From Sediminibacterium sp. C3 (GTDB lineage: Bacteria > Bacteroidota > Bacteroidia > Chitinophagales > Chitinophagaceae): a stretch of 64,000 nt of DNA. Positions 9,783-18,204 of this stretch are shown piece by piece; position 1 is the stretch's first letter, and each line of letters starts with the position of its first letter. The notes under the pieces are model-generated. The model was given only the letters and a program-made list of their open reading frames with translations, was not told the DNA's origin and did not search any database. The translations under genes were made by a program, and so were the position numbers. The stretch is from the NCBI RefSeq assembly GCF_000508085.1, contig NZ_KI669560.1:960219-1024218 (forward strand), written 5' to 3'.

Positions 9783-10322
9783 TTACCGTAGTTTCAACAA
9801 TTTAAATACACCGTGTTTTTTTAACTGTCCATTGCTATATAAGGAAAGCATTAGATAATAAGGACCTGATGCATATTTACTAAAGTCAATTTTTTGATTT
9901 ACGGGTAATGTGTTGTATTGGAATTCTCTTACTCCATGTACATTACCTAATAAGTCTAATACCCTAAGCACTACTCTTCCAGTGTCTCTGCTGTATAAAT
10001 CAAATTGCAATTGTGTGCTGACCGGATTGGGATAGTATTTAACTTCATCCTTGTTCCATCCTTTAATGGGTACGGTTTGTAAATCTTCTGGAATAAAAGG
10101 TTGTAATACCCCTTGTGTTAATAGGTACATGCCTCCATTCACAGAGAATGTTTCAATCATGGTAGATTCTCCTACACTCCAGATTAAGCTAAAATTGGGA
10201 ATGGTTGGGGTGCCTCTAAATACATAATTTCCACCCGTACTGTTGAGGGTGAAAGGCTCAACAATTTGACCGTTAACACTTACTGTTAACAGCAATAAGA
10301 CAGCTAGTTTAAAACATTTCAT
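9783..10322 (-). CDS. Small secreted protein with T9SS type A sorting domain
   Basis: The 179-residue product has a signal peptide (MKCFKLAVLLLLTVSVNG). A middle region contains LIWSVGEST and YLLTQGVLQP, a pattern seen in short Bacteroidota proteins that end in a sorting domain. The sorting domain covers residues of about 90-179 and contains VKYYPNPVSTQLQFDL and ASGPYYLMLS. The mature cargo part is therefore only about 70 residues, so the protein may be a surface adaptor and not an enzyme. It sits directly before the large repeat protein, probably in one transcript, so the two may assemble together. That partnership is an inference from position only. Confidence 0.78.
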   Translation of the reverse strand: MKCFKLAVLLLLTVSVNGQIVEPFTLNSTGGNYVFRGTPTIPNFSLIWSVGESTMIETFSVNGGMYLLTQGVLQPFIPEDLQTVPIKGWNKDEVKYYPNPVSTQLQFDLYSRDTGRVVLRVLDLLGNVHGVREFQYNTLPVNQKIDFSKYASGPYYLMLSLYSNGQLKKHGVFKLLKLR

Positions 10323-10347
10323 AACCGGGGGGGCTAACTATATCAAT

Positions 10348-10368
10348 AAACGAAATTTTATTTCGTTT
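10348..10368. promoter_or_regulatory. Perfect 9 bp inverted repeat upstream of the T9SS cargo/adhesin pair
   Basis: AAACGAAAT at 10348-10356 mirrors ATTTCGTTT at 10360-10368 around a TTT centre. It lies 26 bp upstream of the start codon at 10322, where a repressor or activator could bind. No regulator is encoded beside it. Confidence 0.4.
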
Positions 10369-10518
10369 AGTTTTAGCAAGATAGATTTTATAACACTAAT
10401 GCAGCTTCTGATTTTTTTGTTGAAATGACGGTTGAGTGTAGTATTCATACTACACTAACAGAATATAAAATCCTTAGTTTATATATGTTAGTTAGAATAA
10501 CTAAATATGTTTAATTTT

Positions 10519-10526
10519 TAATTTTG
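10519..10526 (+). promoter_or_regulatory. -7 element before the DUF2721 gene
   Basis: TAATTTTG matches TAnnTTTG exactly and lies 13 bases before the ATG at 10540, giving a very short leader. No -33 TTTG is visible at the usual spacing. Confidence 0.35.
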
Positions 10527-10539
10527 TAACTTGAACAAT

Positions 10540-10983
10540 ATGGACATCAGTATCAATACACCTGCGCTATTATTTCCTGCAATAAGCTTAATTATGTTGG
10601 CTTATACCAATCGCTTTCTTGCTTTAGCCAACCGTGTCAGAAGTTTACACGACAAATTAGAAAAGACAGACAATAAACCCAATATACATGGTCAAATCAA
10701 GAATCTGCGATTCAGAATTAAATTAATTAAGCAAATGCAGGCTTTAGGTGTGATGGCATTCCTAAGCTGCATCATCTGTATGTATTTCATTTATGTTGAA
10801 TGGATGGTAATGGCACATTGGGTTTTTGCATTTAGCCTTTTAAGCTTTTCGTCTTCTTTAGCCATTTCACTTTGGGAAATACAATTAAGTACAAGAGCAT
10901 TAGAACTTGAACTAAGCGATATGGAGGGATTGGAAGACCCTACCGTAATAGAGTACATTAAAAGTAAATTCGAAAAGGACTAA
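10540..10983 (+). CDS. DUF2721 family membrane protein
   Basis: The 147-residue product starts at ATG 10540, three codons after an in-frame TTG that is less likely. It has an N-terminal membrane helix with PALLFPAISLIMLAYTNRFLALANR, the DUF2721 signature. A charged cytoplasmic linker (residues of about 30-60) follows, then two more membrane helices (about 67-87 and 90-112) and a charged tail. Family members are small inner-membrane proteins of unknown function. It is a single gene between two leftward units and ends 4 bp into the 3' end of the broken propeller gene. Confidence 0.8.
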   Translation: MDISINTPALLFPAISLIMLAYTNRFLALANRVRSLHDKLEKTDNKPNIHGQIKNLRFRIKLIKQMQALGVMAFLSCIICMYFIYVEWMVMAHWVFAFSLLSFSSSLAISLWEIQLSTRALELELSDMEGLEDPTVIEYIKSKFEKD

Positions 10984-12416
10984 GACAAGGTTTTACCTGT
11001 CAATACTGTTTCAATGAGCCCAAAATTTTGCTCTTCTACATAGTATTCAAAATAGCGTTTGTCTTCCTGGCTTCTTGTATTGCCAATCAACTGTTTATGG
11101 TTAGGGTAAAGAAAGCTGAATTTCTCGTTAATACTATTCATTACTTCACTTCTTACCTTTTTTTGTAGTCCAACATTCTTGTCTTTAATGCCTAACACAT
11201 AATTTATTTCTGCAATAGTAGTATTTTCCCCCTTCTTACTTTTTTCCAGAAACAACTTGATCAGTTGCTTCTCTGTTTCACTGAAACGGATAGAAGGTGA
11301 AATTTTACCATGTCCGTTGGATAGAGAGGGAGATTCCGTTTTTGTAATCGCTTCACTTATTTTTTCTGCTGTTTTTTTCTCCTTGTTTAGCTTTCTTCTT
11401 ACAACGGCAGCTCCTGCGAGAAGGACTATTGGAACTACAAAAGGAATGGCGCTTCCTTTTTGTTCCAGATTTTCATCCCCGAATTTTTAAAGTTGGATGA
11501 AGCAACACTTACAGAGTCGTATTGCCAGTTAAATCCATTTAAATAATAAATATGCTGATGATGGTAATAAGCAAGATGATAACTGTTAATCCTTTCTAAG
11601 CTCTGTACAAAGCCCGGATTATCATTAATTTTTATTTCATTTTCTCCATAATGGATTTGATAGGCTTTATGGTTATAGCAAATGATTTGTCCGGAGTCAG
11701 TTCCAATAATCCATTTGGCATTTTGAAGCAGATGGTAATAATCATCATTGATATTCCCTAACTCCTCCCATTCTTTGGTTTTTAAATTAAATCGATACGA
11801 TTCTTTCTTATTTACTTCAAAATCCTGTTCTTTTATTAAACCTTCATTAATAATTGTTTGATAGGGGATATACAATTCTTGCTTTTTTGAGTTGAACCAG
11901 GAGAGTTGTCCGGACCCCCCCCAATTTATTGGCATAAGGCAAATGGATTTCTTTATTTACGGGTTCCGCATCCCATTCCAGGTCTTTTGTATTGTATTTT
12001 CTAAGAACGCCTGTTGATTGCCAGAATCCATATCCCCCAATATTATAAATATCTTTTTTATACGTAAAAACCAAAGCATCAATATTGTAATTATAGTTTT
12101 CAGTATCATCTATTCGTTTGAACTGCAAAAGGTCATCATTGGGATTTTCAAGCTGGTACAGTAAGCCAGAGCCATTAAAATGTAGATATAAATCAGACCC
12201 AAGTTTAAAAAATTGGAACTTACGGGTTTTTAACCAGGACGACTGAGGTTTAATAAAGGGATAGTCAGGGGAATTCAAGGGCTGAATTTCACCCTTTTTG
12301 GATATCAGATCGGTAAAAAAAGGTGAATTAGGGGTGGTTAGTACACTATCTATTTCCTGGGAATATGCGCATATTGCTACCAAAAAAATAATCAGTGAGC
12401 AGATTGGTTTTCGCAT
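10980..12416 (-). pseudogene. Broken gene: secreted beta-propeller-like domain, one membrane helix, cytoplasmic C-terminal domain
   Basis: The reading frame starts at ATG 12416 with a signal peptide (MRKPICSLIIFLVAICAYSQ). The region to about 11922 has Kelch/propeller-like strands (YNIGGYGFWQSTGVLRKYN). At a G8 run (plus 11915-11922) the frame must shift: one G fewer gives NKLGGSGQLSWFN and restores the long middle part that runs to 11462. At an A5 run followed by GG (plus 11455-11461) it must shift back: one base more gives NKKGSAIPFVVPIVLLAGAA, a membrane helix. A charged linker and a domain with SETEKQLIKLFLEKS, INYVLGIKDKN and KVRSEVMNSINEKF follow to 10980. First and last parts share one frame, so the two shifts compensate and the intact product would be about 478 residues. 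The C-terminal domain resembles one seen in other Bacteroidota propeller proteins, but I do not know its function. Sequencing indels, phase variation or a real pseudogene all fit. Confidence 0.7.
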
Positions 12417-12539
12417 CAGAATAGAATGATTTGTAAAATTCTGATGTAAAATATAGGAAATAACCTATTTAATCACCAATCCCTTAACCTTTTTACCTAT
12501 TCGCCCCCTATTTTCTGCGTTATTTGATTCTAATAAAGG

Positions 12540-12598
12540 CCAGTCGCCAAGATTTTTAATAACCGGGGGGAATTAACAATCAAAGCGGCTGGTTTTTT
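12540..12598 (+). terminator. Terminator-like hairpin with long loop in an intergenic region
   Basis: CCAGTCGC at 12540-12547 can pair with GCGGCTGG at 12585-12592 (one G-U pair), followed by TTTTTT. The loop of 37 bases contains CCGGGGGG. It is oriented for rightward transcription, but no rightward gene is upstream, so it may end a small RNA or antisense transcript starting in 12417-12530. Confidence 0.35.
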
Positions 12599-12609
12599 AT
12601 TTGCAGATT

Positions 12610-14397
12610 TTACTTCCTTTCCCCAATTTGCTGTCTCCACATGGCATAATACAATCCTTTCTCTGCTAAAAGTTCAGCATGGCTTCCTGTTTCCACCACT
12701 TTACCCTTTTCTAGTACATAAATACGGTCGGCGTGCATAATGGTGCTTAGGCGGTGGGCAATCATGATGGTAATCTGCTCTTTTAAGGCAGAAATGCTCC
12801 GGATGGTATTGGTGATTTCTTCTTCGGTGATGCTATCCAGTGCGGAAGTGGCTTCATCAAAAATCAGCAATTTGGGCTGTCTGATCAGGGCGCGTGCAAT
12901 GGACAATCGTTGTTTCTCGCCCCCGCTCAGCTTTAATCCCCCCTCTCCAATCATAGAATCAATACCTTTTTGGGCCTTGGCCAATAGGGGAGCACAACTG
13001 GCTTTTTCCAGGGCAGCAATCACAGCGGCATCATCCGCCTCAGGGGCAACGAACAATAAGTTTTCCTTGATAGTGCCTGCAAACAATTGGGTGTCCTGTG
13101 TTACAAAACCAATCTGATTGCGCAATTCTTCCATATCAATGGCATGACCGTCTACACCATTATAAGTTACTGTTCCTTCCTGGGTATGGTACAATCCTAC
13201 CAGCAGTTTTACCAATGTACTCTTGCCTGCACCGGAGGGTCCAACAAAGGCAATGGTTTCCCCTTTTTTCACTTCAAATGAAATGCCATCCAAGGCACTG
13301 AACTGTGCCGACTGATGTTTAAAACGGATATCATGAAATGCCAGGGTGCTGATATTTCCGATAGGTGTTGGATGTGCTGGTCTGGGTTCCGATGGCTTTT
13401 GCATCAGATTATGAAAGTTATTTAAAGAAGCTTCTGCTTCCCGATAGCTTAAAATGATATTTCCAATTTCCTGTAAAGGGCCGAAAATAAAGAAGGAATA
13501 AAAAGTTAGGGTCATTACTTCACCGGCTGTTAGTTTTCCCTGAAAAACCAGCCATAAAAGGGTAAACATAATTACCTGACGAAGGAAGTTGACAAAAGTG
13601 CCCTGCACAAAACTCAGAGACCGAATGCTTTTTACTTTGCGTAATTCCAGCCCCAGAATCTTGTAGGTATTTTTATTCAATCGGCCTATTTCCTGTTCTG
13701 TCAAGCCCAGACTTTTTACCAATTCAATATTGCGTAAACTTTCTGTTGTAGTTCCTGCTAGTGTTGTGGTCTCTTTTACAATGTCTTTCTGTATGGCTTT
13801 GATGCGCTTGCTCAAAAAGCTGGTAAGCATTGATAACATTACAATGCCCACAGCATAAATGGGCATGATGCTCCAATGTAAACGAAATGAGTAAACAGAG
13901 ATAAACACAATACCCACCAAAATACTGAACAGCACATTGATAAAGGCAATGATAAATCGTTCTGTATCCGTTCTTACTTTTGAAAGAATAGAAAGTGTTT
14001 CCCCACTTCGCTGGTCTTCAAATTCCTGGTAAGGCAATTGCATGGAATGTTTTAATCCATCTGTAAAAATCTTTGCCCCGAATTTTTGTACGATTACATT
14101 GCTGCAATAATCCTGAAATGCTTTGGCAATTCTTGAGACCATTGCCACACTGATAAGGATAGCTAAAAATCCAAGGACTCCCCAGATAAATTCTGATTCA
14201 GTTCTGGTGCCTGTAGCTATGAATTGTTTTTGTTCGTTAAAGTATCCCTTTTGCAAAGGATGCATGCCATACTGGTCTAGCAACTTTCCAAAGAAGTAAG
14301 GATCTAACATGCTGAAACTCTGATTAATAGCTGCCAGCAAGAGCGCTAAAGCAATTAACCATTTATAGGGCTTTAAATATTGGAGGAGTAATTTCAT
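12610..14397 (-). CDS. ABC transporter, fused membrane and ATPase domains (MsbA-like exporter)
   Basis: The 595-residue half-transporter has six predicted membrane helices in residues of about 1-320 (first helix LIALALLLAAINQ). The nucleotide-binding domain follows, with Walker A GPSGAGKST, the signature LSGGE, Walker B LLIFDEATSALD and the switch histidine in IMIAHRLST. It should work as a homodimer in the inner membrane, exporting a lipid, peptide or drug; family similarity to MsbA does not fix the substrate. It is a single-gene unit: no partner half-transporter is adjacent. A TAACTTTG promoter element lies just before the start. Confidence 0.9.
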   Translation of the reverse strand: MKLLLQYLKPYKWLIALALLLAAINQSFSMLDPYFFGKLLDQYGMHPLQKGYFNEQKQFIATGTRTESEFIWGVLGFLAILISVAMVSRIAKAFQDYCSNVIVQKFGAKIFTDGLKHSMQLPYQEFEDQRSGETLSILSKVRTDTERFIIAFINVLFSILVGIVFISVYSFRLHWSIMPIYAVGIVMLSMLTSFLSKRIKAIQKDIVKETTTLAGTTTESLRNIELVKSLGLTEQEIGRLNKNTYKILGLELRKVKSIRSLSFVQGTFVNFLRQVIMFTLLWLVFQGKLTAGEVMTLTFYSFFIFGPLQEIGNIILSYREAEASLNNFHNLMQKPSEPRPAHPTPIGNISTLAFHDIRFKHQSAQFSALDGISFEVKKGETIAFVGPSGAGKSTLVKLLVGLYHTQEGTVTYNGVDGHAIDMEELRNQIGFVTQDTQLFAGTIKENLLFVAPEADDAAVIAALEKASCAPLLAKAQKGIDSMIGEGGLKLSGGEKQRLSIARALIRQPKLLIFDEATSALDSITEEEITNTIRSISALKEQITIMIAHRLSTIMHADRIYVLEKGKVVETGSHAELLAEKGLYYAMWRQQIGERK

Positions 14398-14404
14398 GGT
14401 GGAG

Positions 14405-14412
14405 CAAAGTTA
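14405..14412 (-). promoter_or_regulatory. -7 element of the ABC transporter gene
   Basis: On the minus strand the octamer reads TAACTTTG, an exact TAnnTTTG match that ends 7 bases before the ATG at 14397. No clear -33 element. Confidence 0.4.
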
Positions 14413-14507
14413 TTGTATGGGGCTTTATCCACCACTGTTAATAATAAGTTCATGCAGAATAGGCTGGATAAGCGGTTTTCCTTGGTAACTTCAGAAAACC
14501 CTATTTT

Positions 14508-14981
14508 ATGCATTGGAGAAAATTCAATGGAGAAAACATCCACCTGCCCATTAAAGAGGCAGTTGAAGAAGCCATTAAAAGGGAAACCGAAAATGGCACC
14601 AAACTCAAAGTTTGTATTGGCACTGACAGCCAGGTTAAAGGGGATGACACAGAGTTTGCCACCGTCATTGTTTTTTTAAGAGAACACAGTGGTGGCTTTA
14701 TGTACATCCACAATGAAAAGACCAAGCAAAAATTTCATTTAAAAGAAAGGATGCTGACTGAAGTGGCCAAGAGCATTGAAATTGCCTATGAGCTCTGCCA
14801 TTTGTTTATTGAGTATCATATTGAAATGGAAGTGCATGCCGATATCAATACCAATCCCATGTTTAAAAGTAACGATGCTTTGCGCGAAGCCATGGGTTAT
14901 ATTTTGGGAATGGGTTTTGCCTTCAAAGCAAAGCCAGAAGCTTTTGCCAGTAGTTGTTGTGCCGATAAGGTTGTGAATTAG
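14508..14981 (+). CDS. DUF458 / YkuK-like RNase H-fold protein
   Basis: The 157-residue protein matches the DUF458 (YkuK) family. Signatures are LKVCIGTDSQ with a conserved Asp, the strand ATVIVFLRE, and VHADINTNP with a second Asp, followed by a helix ALREAMGYILGMGF. The fold is RNase H-like with acidic residues at the usual positions, which suggests a metal-dependent nuclease, but no activity is established. The Bacillus relative is linked to sporulation or competence, neither expected here. It is transcribed divergently from the ABC transporter and convergently with the lytic transglycosylase. Confidence 0.8.
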   Translation: MHWRKFNGENIHLPIKEAVEEAIKRETENGTKLKVCIGTDSQVKGDDTEFATVIVFLREHSGGFMYIHNEKTKQKFHLKERMLTEVAKSIEIAYELCHLFIEYHIEMEVHADINTNPMFKSNDALREAMGYILGMGFAFKAKPEAFASSCCADKVVN

Positions 14982-15019
14982 AATAGTTGTGCCATCATTT
15001 ATTTTGTTGGCAGCAACAA

Positions 15020-15994
15020 TTAGTATGCCTGCAGCAAGGCTCTGAGTGAAGCTGCCAGCAATGCCTGCTTCTTAGCTTCAAATGCAGCTACTTTTTCTTT
15101 GGGTAATCGCATCTGATAGGTTTTACCCGCTGCTAATGCTTTCTCAAACCCCGGATTCCAGCGGTTGAATTGCTGAATGTCCAGACTCAGTTCATTGGCT
15201 ATTATCAGCGCCTGATATCTTCCTGTCACTTCCAGTTCCGAGCTGTTATTGATTTCTTCTGCACTTAACTGACGGGTATCTCCATGAAGCATAATATTTT
15301 CCTGGTGAACCTTTGTTTCTGCAGCTGTCATGGTTGTCCATCCACCACTGCCTTCCATTACATAATGGGTGGCAATAAATTTCTTTACGTGATTACGGGT
15401 TTCTTCGGGCAAGTGATATTGTAATTGCCAGAAATCCCTGCTACCAGTTTTGCGGATGGCCTGTTTAACCCTTCCTGCTCCTCCATTATATCCGGCAACA
15501 ACCAATAACCAGTCTTTAAATTCTGTATATAATTCCCTCATGATTTTAGCAGCTACATGAGTGCTCTTGTTATAATCCATTCGTTCATCCGGATTGCGCA
15601 CACTCAAGCCAAATCGTTTGGCTTCAAAATCCATGATCTGCCAGGGACCTGCTGCTCCCGCCCAGGATACTACCCCTGCTCCCAAATTACTTTCAATCAC
15701 ACTCAGGTATTTCATCTCCTTAGGAATACCATATTGTGTAAGTACCCCTTCGTATAAATCAAAATAGGGCTTACCCCATTGTTTCATTTTTTCCAAAGAC
15801 TTACTATGCCTCTTCATATATTCCTGCACAAAGGAAACCGCTCTGGGATTCAGTTGTACGGCATAGGGTTTAGTGGGGTCAAAACGGGTTTTAAATAGAG
15901 ATTTGAAGCCAAATTTATCAATAGTACTGTCTTTTTGCGCCTGTAAGCCAGTTGCAAATAATCCTATGAGTATAAAAAAAATAATTTTTCTCAT
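15020..15994 (-). CDS. Membrane-bound lytic murein transglycosylase (MltD-like)
   Basis: The 324-residue product has a signal peptide ending in LQAQ and then an SLT/GEWL domain. The catalytic Glu is E101 in LSVIESNLG, followed by WAGAAGPWQIM and AGYNGGAGRV, the classic Slt motifs. It would cleave the MurNAc-GlcNAc bond of peptidoglycan with 1,6-anhydro ring formation. The C-terminal part (about 240-305) looks like a single degenerate LysM-type module (TGRYQALIIANELSLDIQQFNRWN), fewer than in E. coli MltD. It overlaps gatA by 4 bp at its start, so it is probably translated from the same message. Confidence 0.88.
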   Translation of the reverse strand: MRKIIFFILIGLFATGLQAQKDSTIDKFGFKSLFKTRFDPTKPYAVQLNPRAVSFVQEYMKRHSKSLEKMKQWGKPYFDLYEGVLTQYGIPKEMKYLSVIESNLGAGVVSWAGAAGPWQIMDFEAKRFGLSVRNPDERMDYNKSTHVAAKIMRELYTEFKDWLLVVAGYNGGAGRVKQAIRKTGSRDFWQLQYHLPEETRNHVKKFIATHYVMEGSGGWTTMTAAETKVHQENIMLHGDTRQLSAEEINNSSELEVTGRYQALIIANELSLDIQQFNRWNPGFEKALAAGKTYQMRLPKEKVAAFEAKKQALLAASLRALLQAY

Positions 15995-17490
15995 GACTTA
16001 AGCTCCATCAATCGGGCACTCAATTGTATAAGACCCATTTCATCAAAAGAACGCGTCATCACTTGTAAACCAAAAGGCATGCCATTGGTATGAGTAAACA
16101 AGGGCAATGAGATGGCTGGTATTCCTACCAGATTGGCATATACCGTATAAATATCTCCAAGGAACATTTCAATAGGATCATTTGTTTTTTCACCAATTTT
16201 AAATGCGGGTGAAGGAACGGTAGGAGAGAGTATGGCATCAAATTCCTGAAAGATGCTATTGGTCTGTTGCTTCAGCAATTGTCTTACCTGTTGGGCTTTG
16301 GTAAAATACGCATCATAAAATCCTTCACTCAATACAAATGTGCCAAGTAAGATTCTTCTTTTCACTTCTTCACCAAAACCTTCCGACCTTGAAGCTTTGT
16401 ACATTTCTGTTAAATCATTTCCTGTTGCAGCCGTTCTATGTCCGTAGCGAACTCCATCGTATCGGGACAAATTGCTGGAAGCTTCTGCTGTTGTTAAAAC
16501 ATAGTAAGTGGGTACAACATATTCAAGTAAGCTAAAGTCTATAGCTGTTACGGTATGTCCTTCCTGCTTCAATCTTTCAAAATAAGCCAGGGTTTGTTCC
16601 TGAATATTTTTATCTAAAGATGGATGTTCAAGGGCTTCCTTAAAATAAGCTAGTTTAAATTTCTTTGCAGCATGAGCTATTTTTTCTTCAGATAACTCAT
16701 TTGAAATATTGGCGGTTTCAGGTGCTATAGTCCCTTTTAAAATAGCCTTACTGTAAGGCAATACCGCTTCCTGTGCCACCGTGCTATCATATTCGTCCGG
16801 TCCTGCAATTACTTCTAAAACAAGGGCCGCATCTTCCAGGCTTGTAGAAAAAATACCAATTTGATCAAAAGAGGATGCATAAGCAATTAACCCATAGCGG
16901 GATATCCTGCCATAGCTGGGTTTTAAACCGATAATGCCACAAAAATCTGCAGGCTGTCTTACCGACCCACCTGTATCGCTGCCCAGGCTAACCATGCAGA
17001 GACCTGCCTGAACGGCAACTGCTGATCCCCCCGATGAACCTCCGGCAACCCTTGTGTTGTCGGCTGCATTTAAAACAGGACCGAAGGCCGAATTTTCGTT
17101 GCTGCTGCCCATGGCAAATTCATCACAGTTCTGACGACCAATAATGATGGCCCCGGCATCTAATAATTTTTGAGTAGCAGTTGCGTTGTATAGAGATTGA
17201 AAATTACTGAGCATTTTAGAGCTGGCAGTAAGGGTATGACCCTTATGCGCAATAACGTCCTTTAATCCTACTACAACCCCGTGTAAAGGGCCGGTAAGAT
17301 TGCCGGAAACGGCTGCTGCATCCAATTCCTTTGCTCTCTGAAGGGCTTCTGTTTCATACAGTTCCAGGAAGGCATTTAAATGCGCCTGCTCCCGGATGGC
17401 CTGGGTATAAAAAAGAACGGCCTCCACACACGTGGTTTGGCCGTTTTGCAATGCTGTATGAAATGCTTTGATTGAAGTATAATCAAACAT
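15991..17490 (-). CDS. gatA: Glutamyl-tRNA(Gln) amidotransferase subunit A
   Basis: The 499-residue amidase-signature enzyme carries the Lys-cisSer-Ser triad: K77 in VGLKDVIAHKG, S152 in GGSSGGSAVAVQAG and S176 in GSDTGGSVRQP. This spacing matches GatA and not the shorter general amidases. GatA releases ammonia from glutamine for conversion of Glu-tRNA(Gln) to Gln-tRNA(Gln) with GatB and GatC. Neither of those is in the window; in Bacteroidota they are often unlinked. Its ATG overlaps the stop codon of tatA, indicating translational coupling. Confidence 0.92.
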   Translation of the reverse strand: MFDYTSIKAFHTALQNGQTTCVEAVLFYTQAIREQAHLNAFLELYETEALQRAKELDAAAVSGNLTGPLHGVVVGLKDVIAHKGHTLTASSKMLSNFQSLYNATATQKLLDAGAIIIGRQNCDEFAMGSSNENSAFGPVLNAADNTRVAGGSSGGSAVAVQAGLCMVSLGSDTGGSVRQPADFCGIIGLKPSYGRISRYGLIAYASSFDQIGIFSTSLEDAALVLEVIAGPDEYDSTVAQEAVLPYSKAILKGTIAPETANISNELSEEKIAHAAKKFKLAYFKEALEHPSLDKNIQEQTLAYFERLKQEGHTVTAIDFSLLEYVVPTYYVLTTAEASSNLSRYDGVRYGHRTAATGNDLTEMYKASRSEGFGEEVKRRILLGTFVLSEGFYDAYFTKAQQVRQLLKQQTNSIFQEFDAILSPTVPSPAFKIGEKTNDPIEMFLGDIYTVYANLVGIPAISLPLFTHTNGMPFGLQVMTRSFDEMGLIQLSARLMELKS

Positions 17491-17678
17491 TATGCTGGTG
17501 TACTGTCTTTTTCTTTAATGCCTTCTTCTAATTCTTTTTTCACGTTGTTCTTGGCATCATTAAACTCACGGATTCCTTTTCCAAGACCTCTCATGAATTC
17601 AGGAATTTTTCTTCCGCCAAACATTACTAGGATTACTACACCAATGATGAGTAATTCCTGAAAACCTAAACTTCCCAT
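17490..17678 (-). CDS. tatA: Twin-arginine translocase subunit TatA/E
   Basis: A 62-residue protein with one N-terminal membrane helix (ELLIIGVVILVMF), the conserved FGGRKIPEFMRGLGKGIREF amphipathic segment and a charged tail, as in TatA/TatE. It forms the variable-size pore for folded Tat substrates. It is relevant here because the DUF1501 protein at 1889 carries a Tat-type signal. tatC is not in the window. The stop codon overlaps the gatA start. Confidence 0.92.
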   Translation of the reverse strand: MGSLGFQELLIIGVVILVMFGGRKIPEFMRGLGKGIREFNDAKNNVKKELEEGIKEKDSTPA

Positions 17679-17731
17679 AGTATATTTTTTATTGCTGTAA
17701 AGTTAAGACAAATGTATACGATTCAGCCAAT

Positions 17732-17766
17732 AAAAAAAGCGCTCCGAGGTTTCGGGGCGCTTTTTT
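17732..17766 (-). terminator. Rho-independent terminator after rplS
   Basis: An 8 bp stem (17739-17746 with 17753-17760, one G-U pair) is flanked by seven A and six T residues, so it works in both directions. On the minus strand it ends the rplS transcript before tatA. Confidence 0.85.
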
Positions 17767-17784
17767 AAGCAATTTATTAGAATA

Positions 17785-18135
17785 CTAAAAACGTTTTTCT
17801 TTAATACGTGCGCTCTTACCGCTTCTTTCACGTAGGTAGAAAAGCTTAGCACGACGTACTTTACCTTTCTTGTTCAATACTACAGAATCAATGTTTGGAG
17901 ACGACATTGGAAACAAACGCTCAACACCAACTCCATCAGAGATTTTACGAACGGTAAATGAAGCAGTAGCTCCTACACCTTGTAATTTAATAACATCTCC
18001 GCGGAAAGACTGGATACGCTCTTTTCCACCTTCTACAATCTTATAGTTTACGGTTACATTATCTCCAGCTTTAAAGCTAGGTAACTCTTTCTTAGCGGTT
18101 AATTGTTCGTGAACAAACTGTACTGCTGCCTGCAT
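17785..18135 (-). CDS. rplS: 50S ribosomal protein L19
   Basis: The 116-residue L19 starts at the ATG at 18135 ([13 protein letters not shown]). A longer in-frame start at 18189 is rejected, because it would overlap the promoter. Family motifs are [46 protein letters not shown] and the basic end [19 protein letters not shown]19 sits at the 30S-50S interface. In many bacteria rplS follows trmD; here trmD lies at the far right edge of the window, so that linkage is broken. It has its own promoter and terminator, which fits strong independent expression. Confidence 0.96.
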   Translation of the reverse strand: MQAAVQFVHEQLTAKKELPSFKAGDNVTVNYKIVEGGKERIQSFRGDVIKLQGVGATASFTVRKISDGVGVERLFPMSSPNIDSVVLNKKGKVRRAKLFYLRERSGKSARIKEKRF

Positions 18136-18157
18136 AACATTATTTTTTATCGGACGG

Positions 18158-18190
18158 CAAAGGTAATGGGAATATTTTAAAAAACGCAAA
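18158..18190 (-). promoter_or_regulatory. Promoter of rplS
   Basis: On the minus strand a TTTG (18190-18187) is followed by 21 bp and then TACCTTTG (18165-18158). Both elements match the Bacteroidota -33/-7 consensus with ideal spacing. The ATG lies 22 bases further on. It overlaps the end of rny by position only slightly upstream of its stop, giving rplS a separate start of transcription. Confidence 0.65.
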
Positions 18191-18204
18191 TTTTCCAGAA
18201 ATTT

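Noticed and set aside
14420..14433. DnaA-box-like TTATCCACC near the ABC transporter start
   Set aside because: Single copy with a mismatch and no array; likely chance.
14413..14679. Rightward frame of 88 codons overlapping the DUF458 gene start
   Set aside because: It overlaps the well supported DUF458 gene in another frame and has no recognisable features.
15004..15019. TTGTTG-GCAG-CAACAA hairpin between convergent genes as terminator
   Set aside because: Only 6 bp and no T tract in either direction.
18136..18189. 18-codon extension of rplS
   Set aside because: It covers the -33/-7 promoter and the family starts at MQAAVQF.
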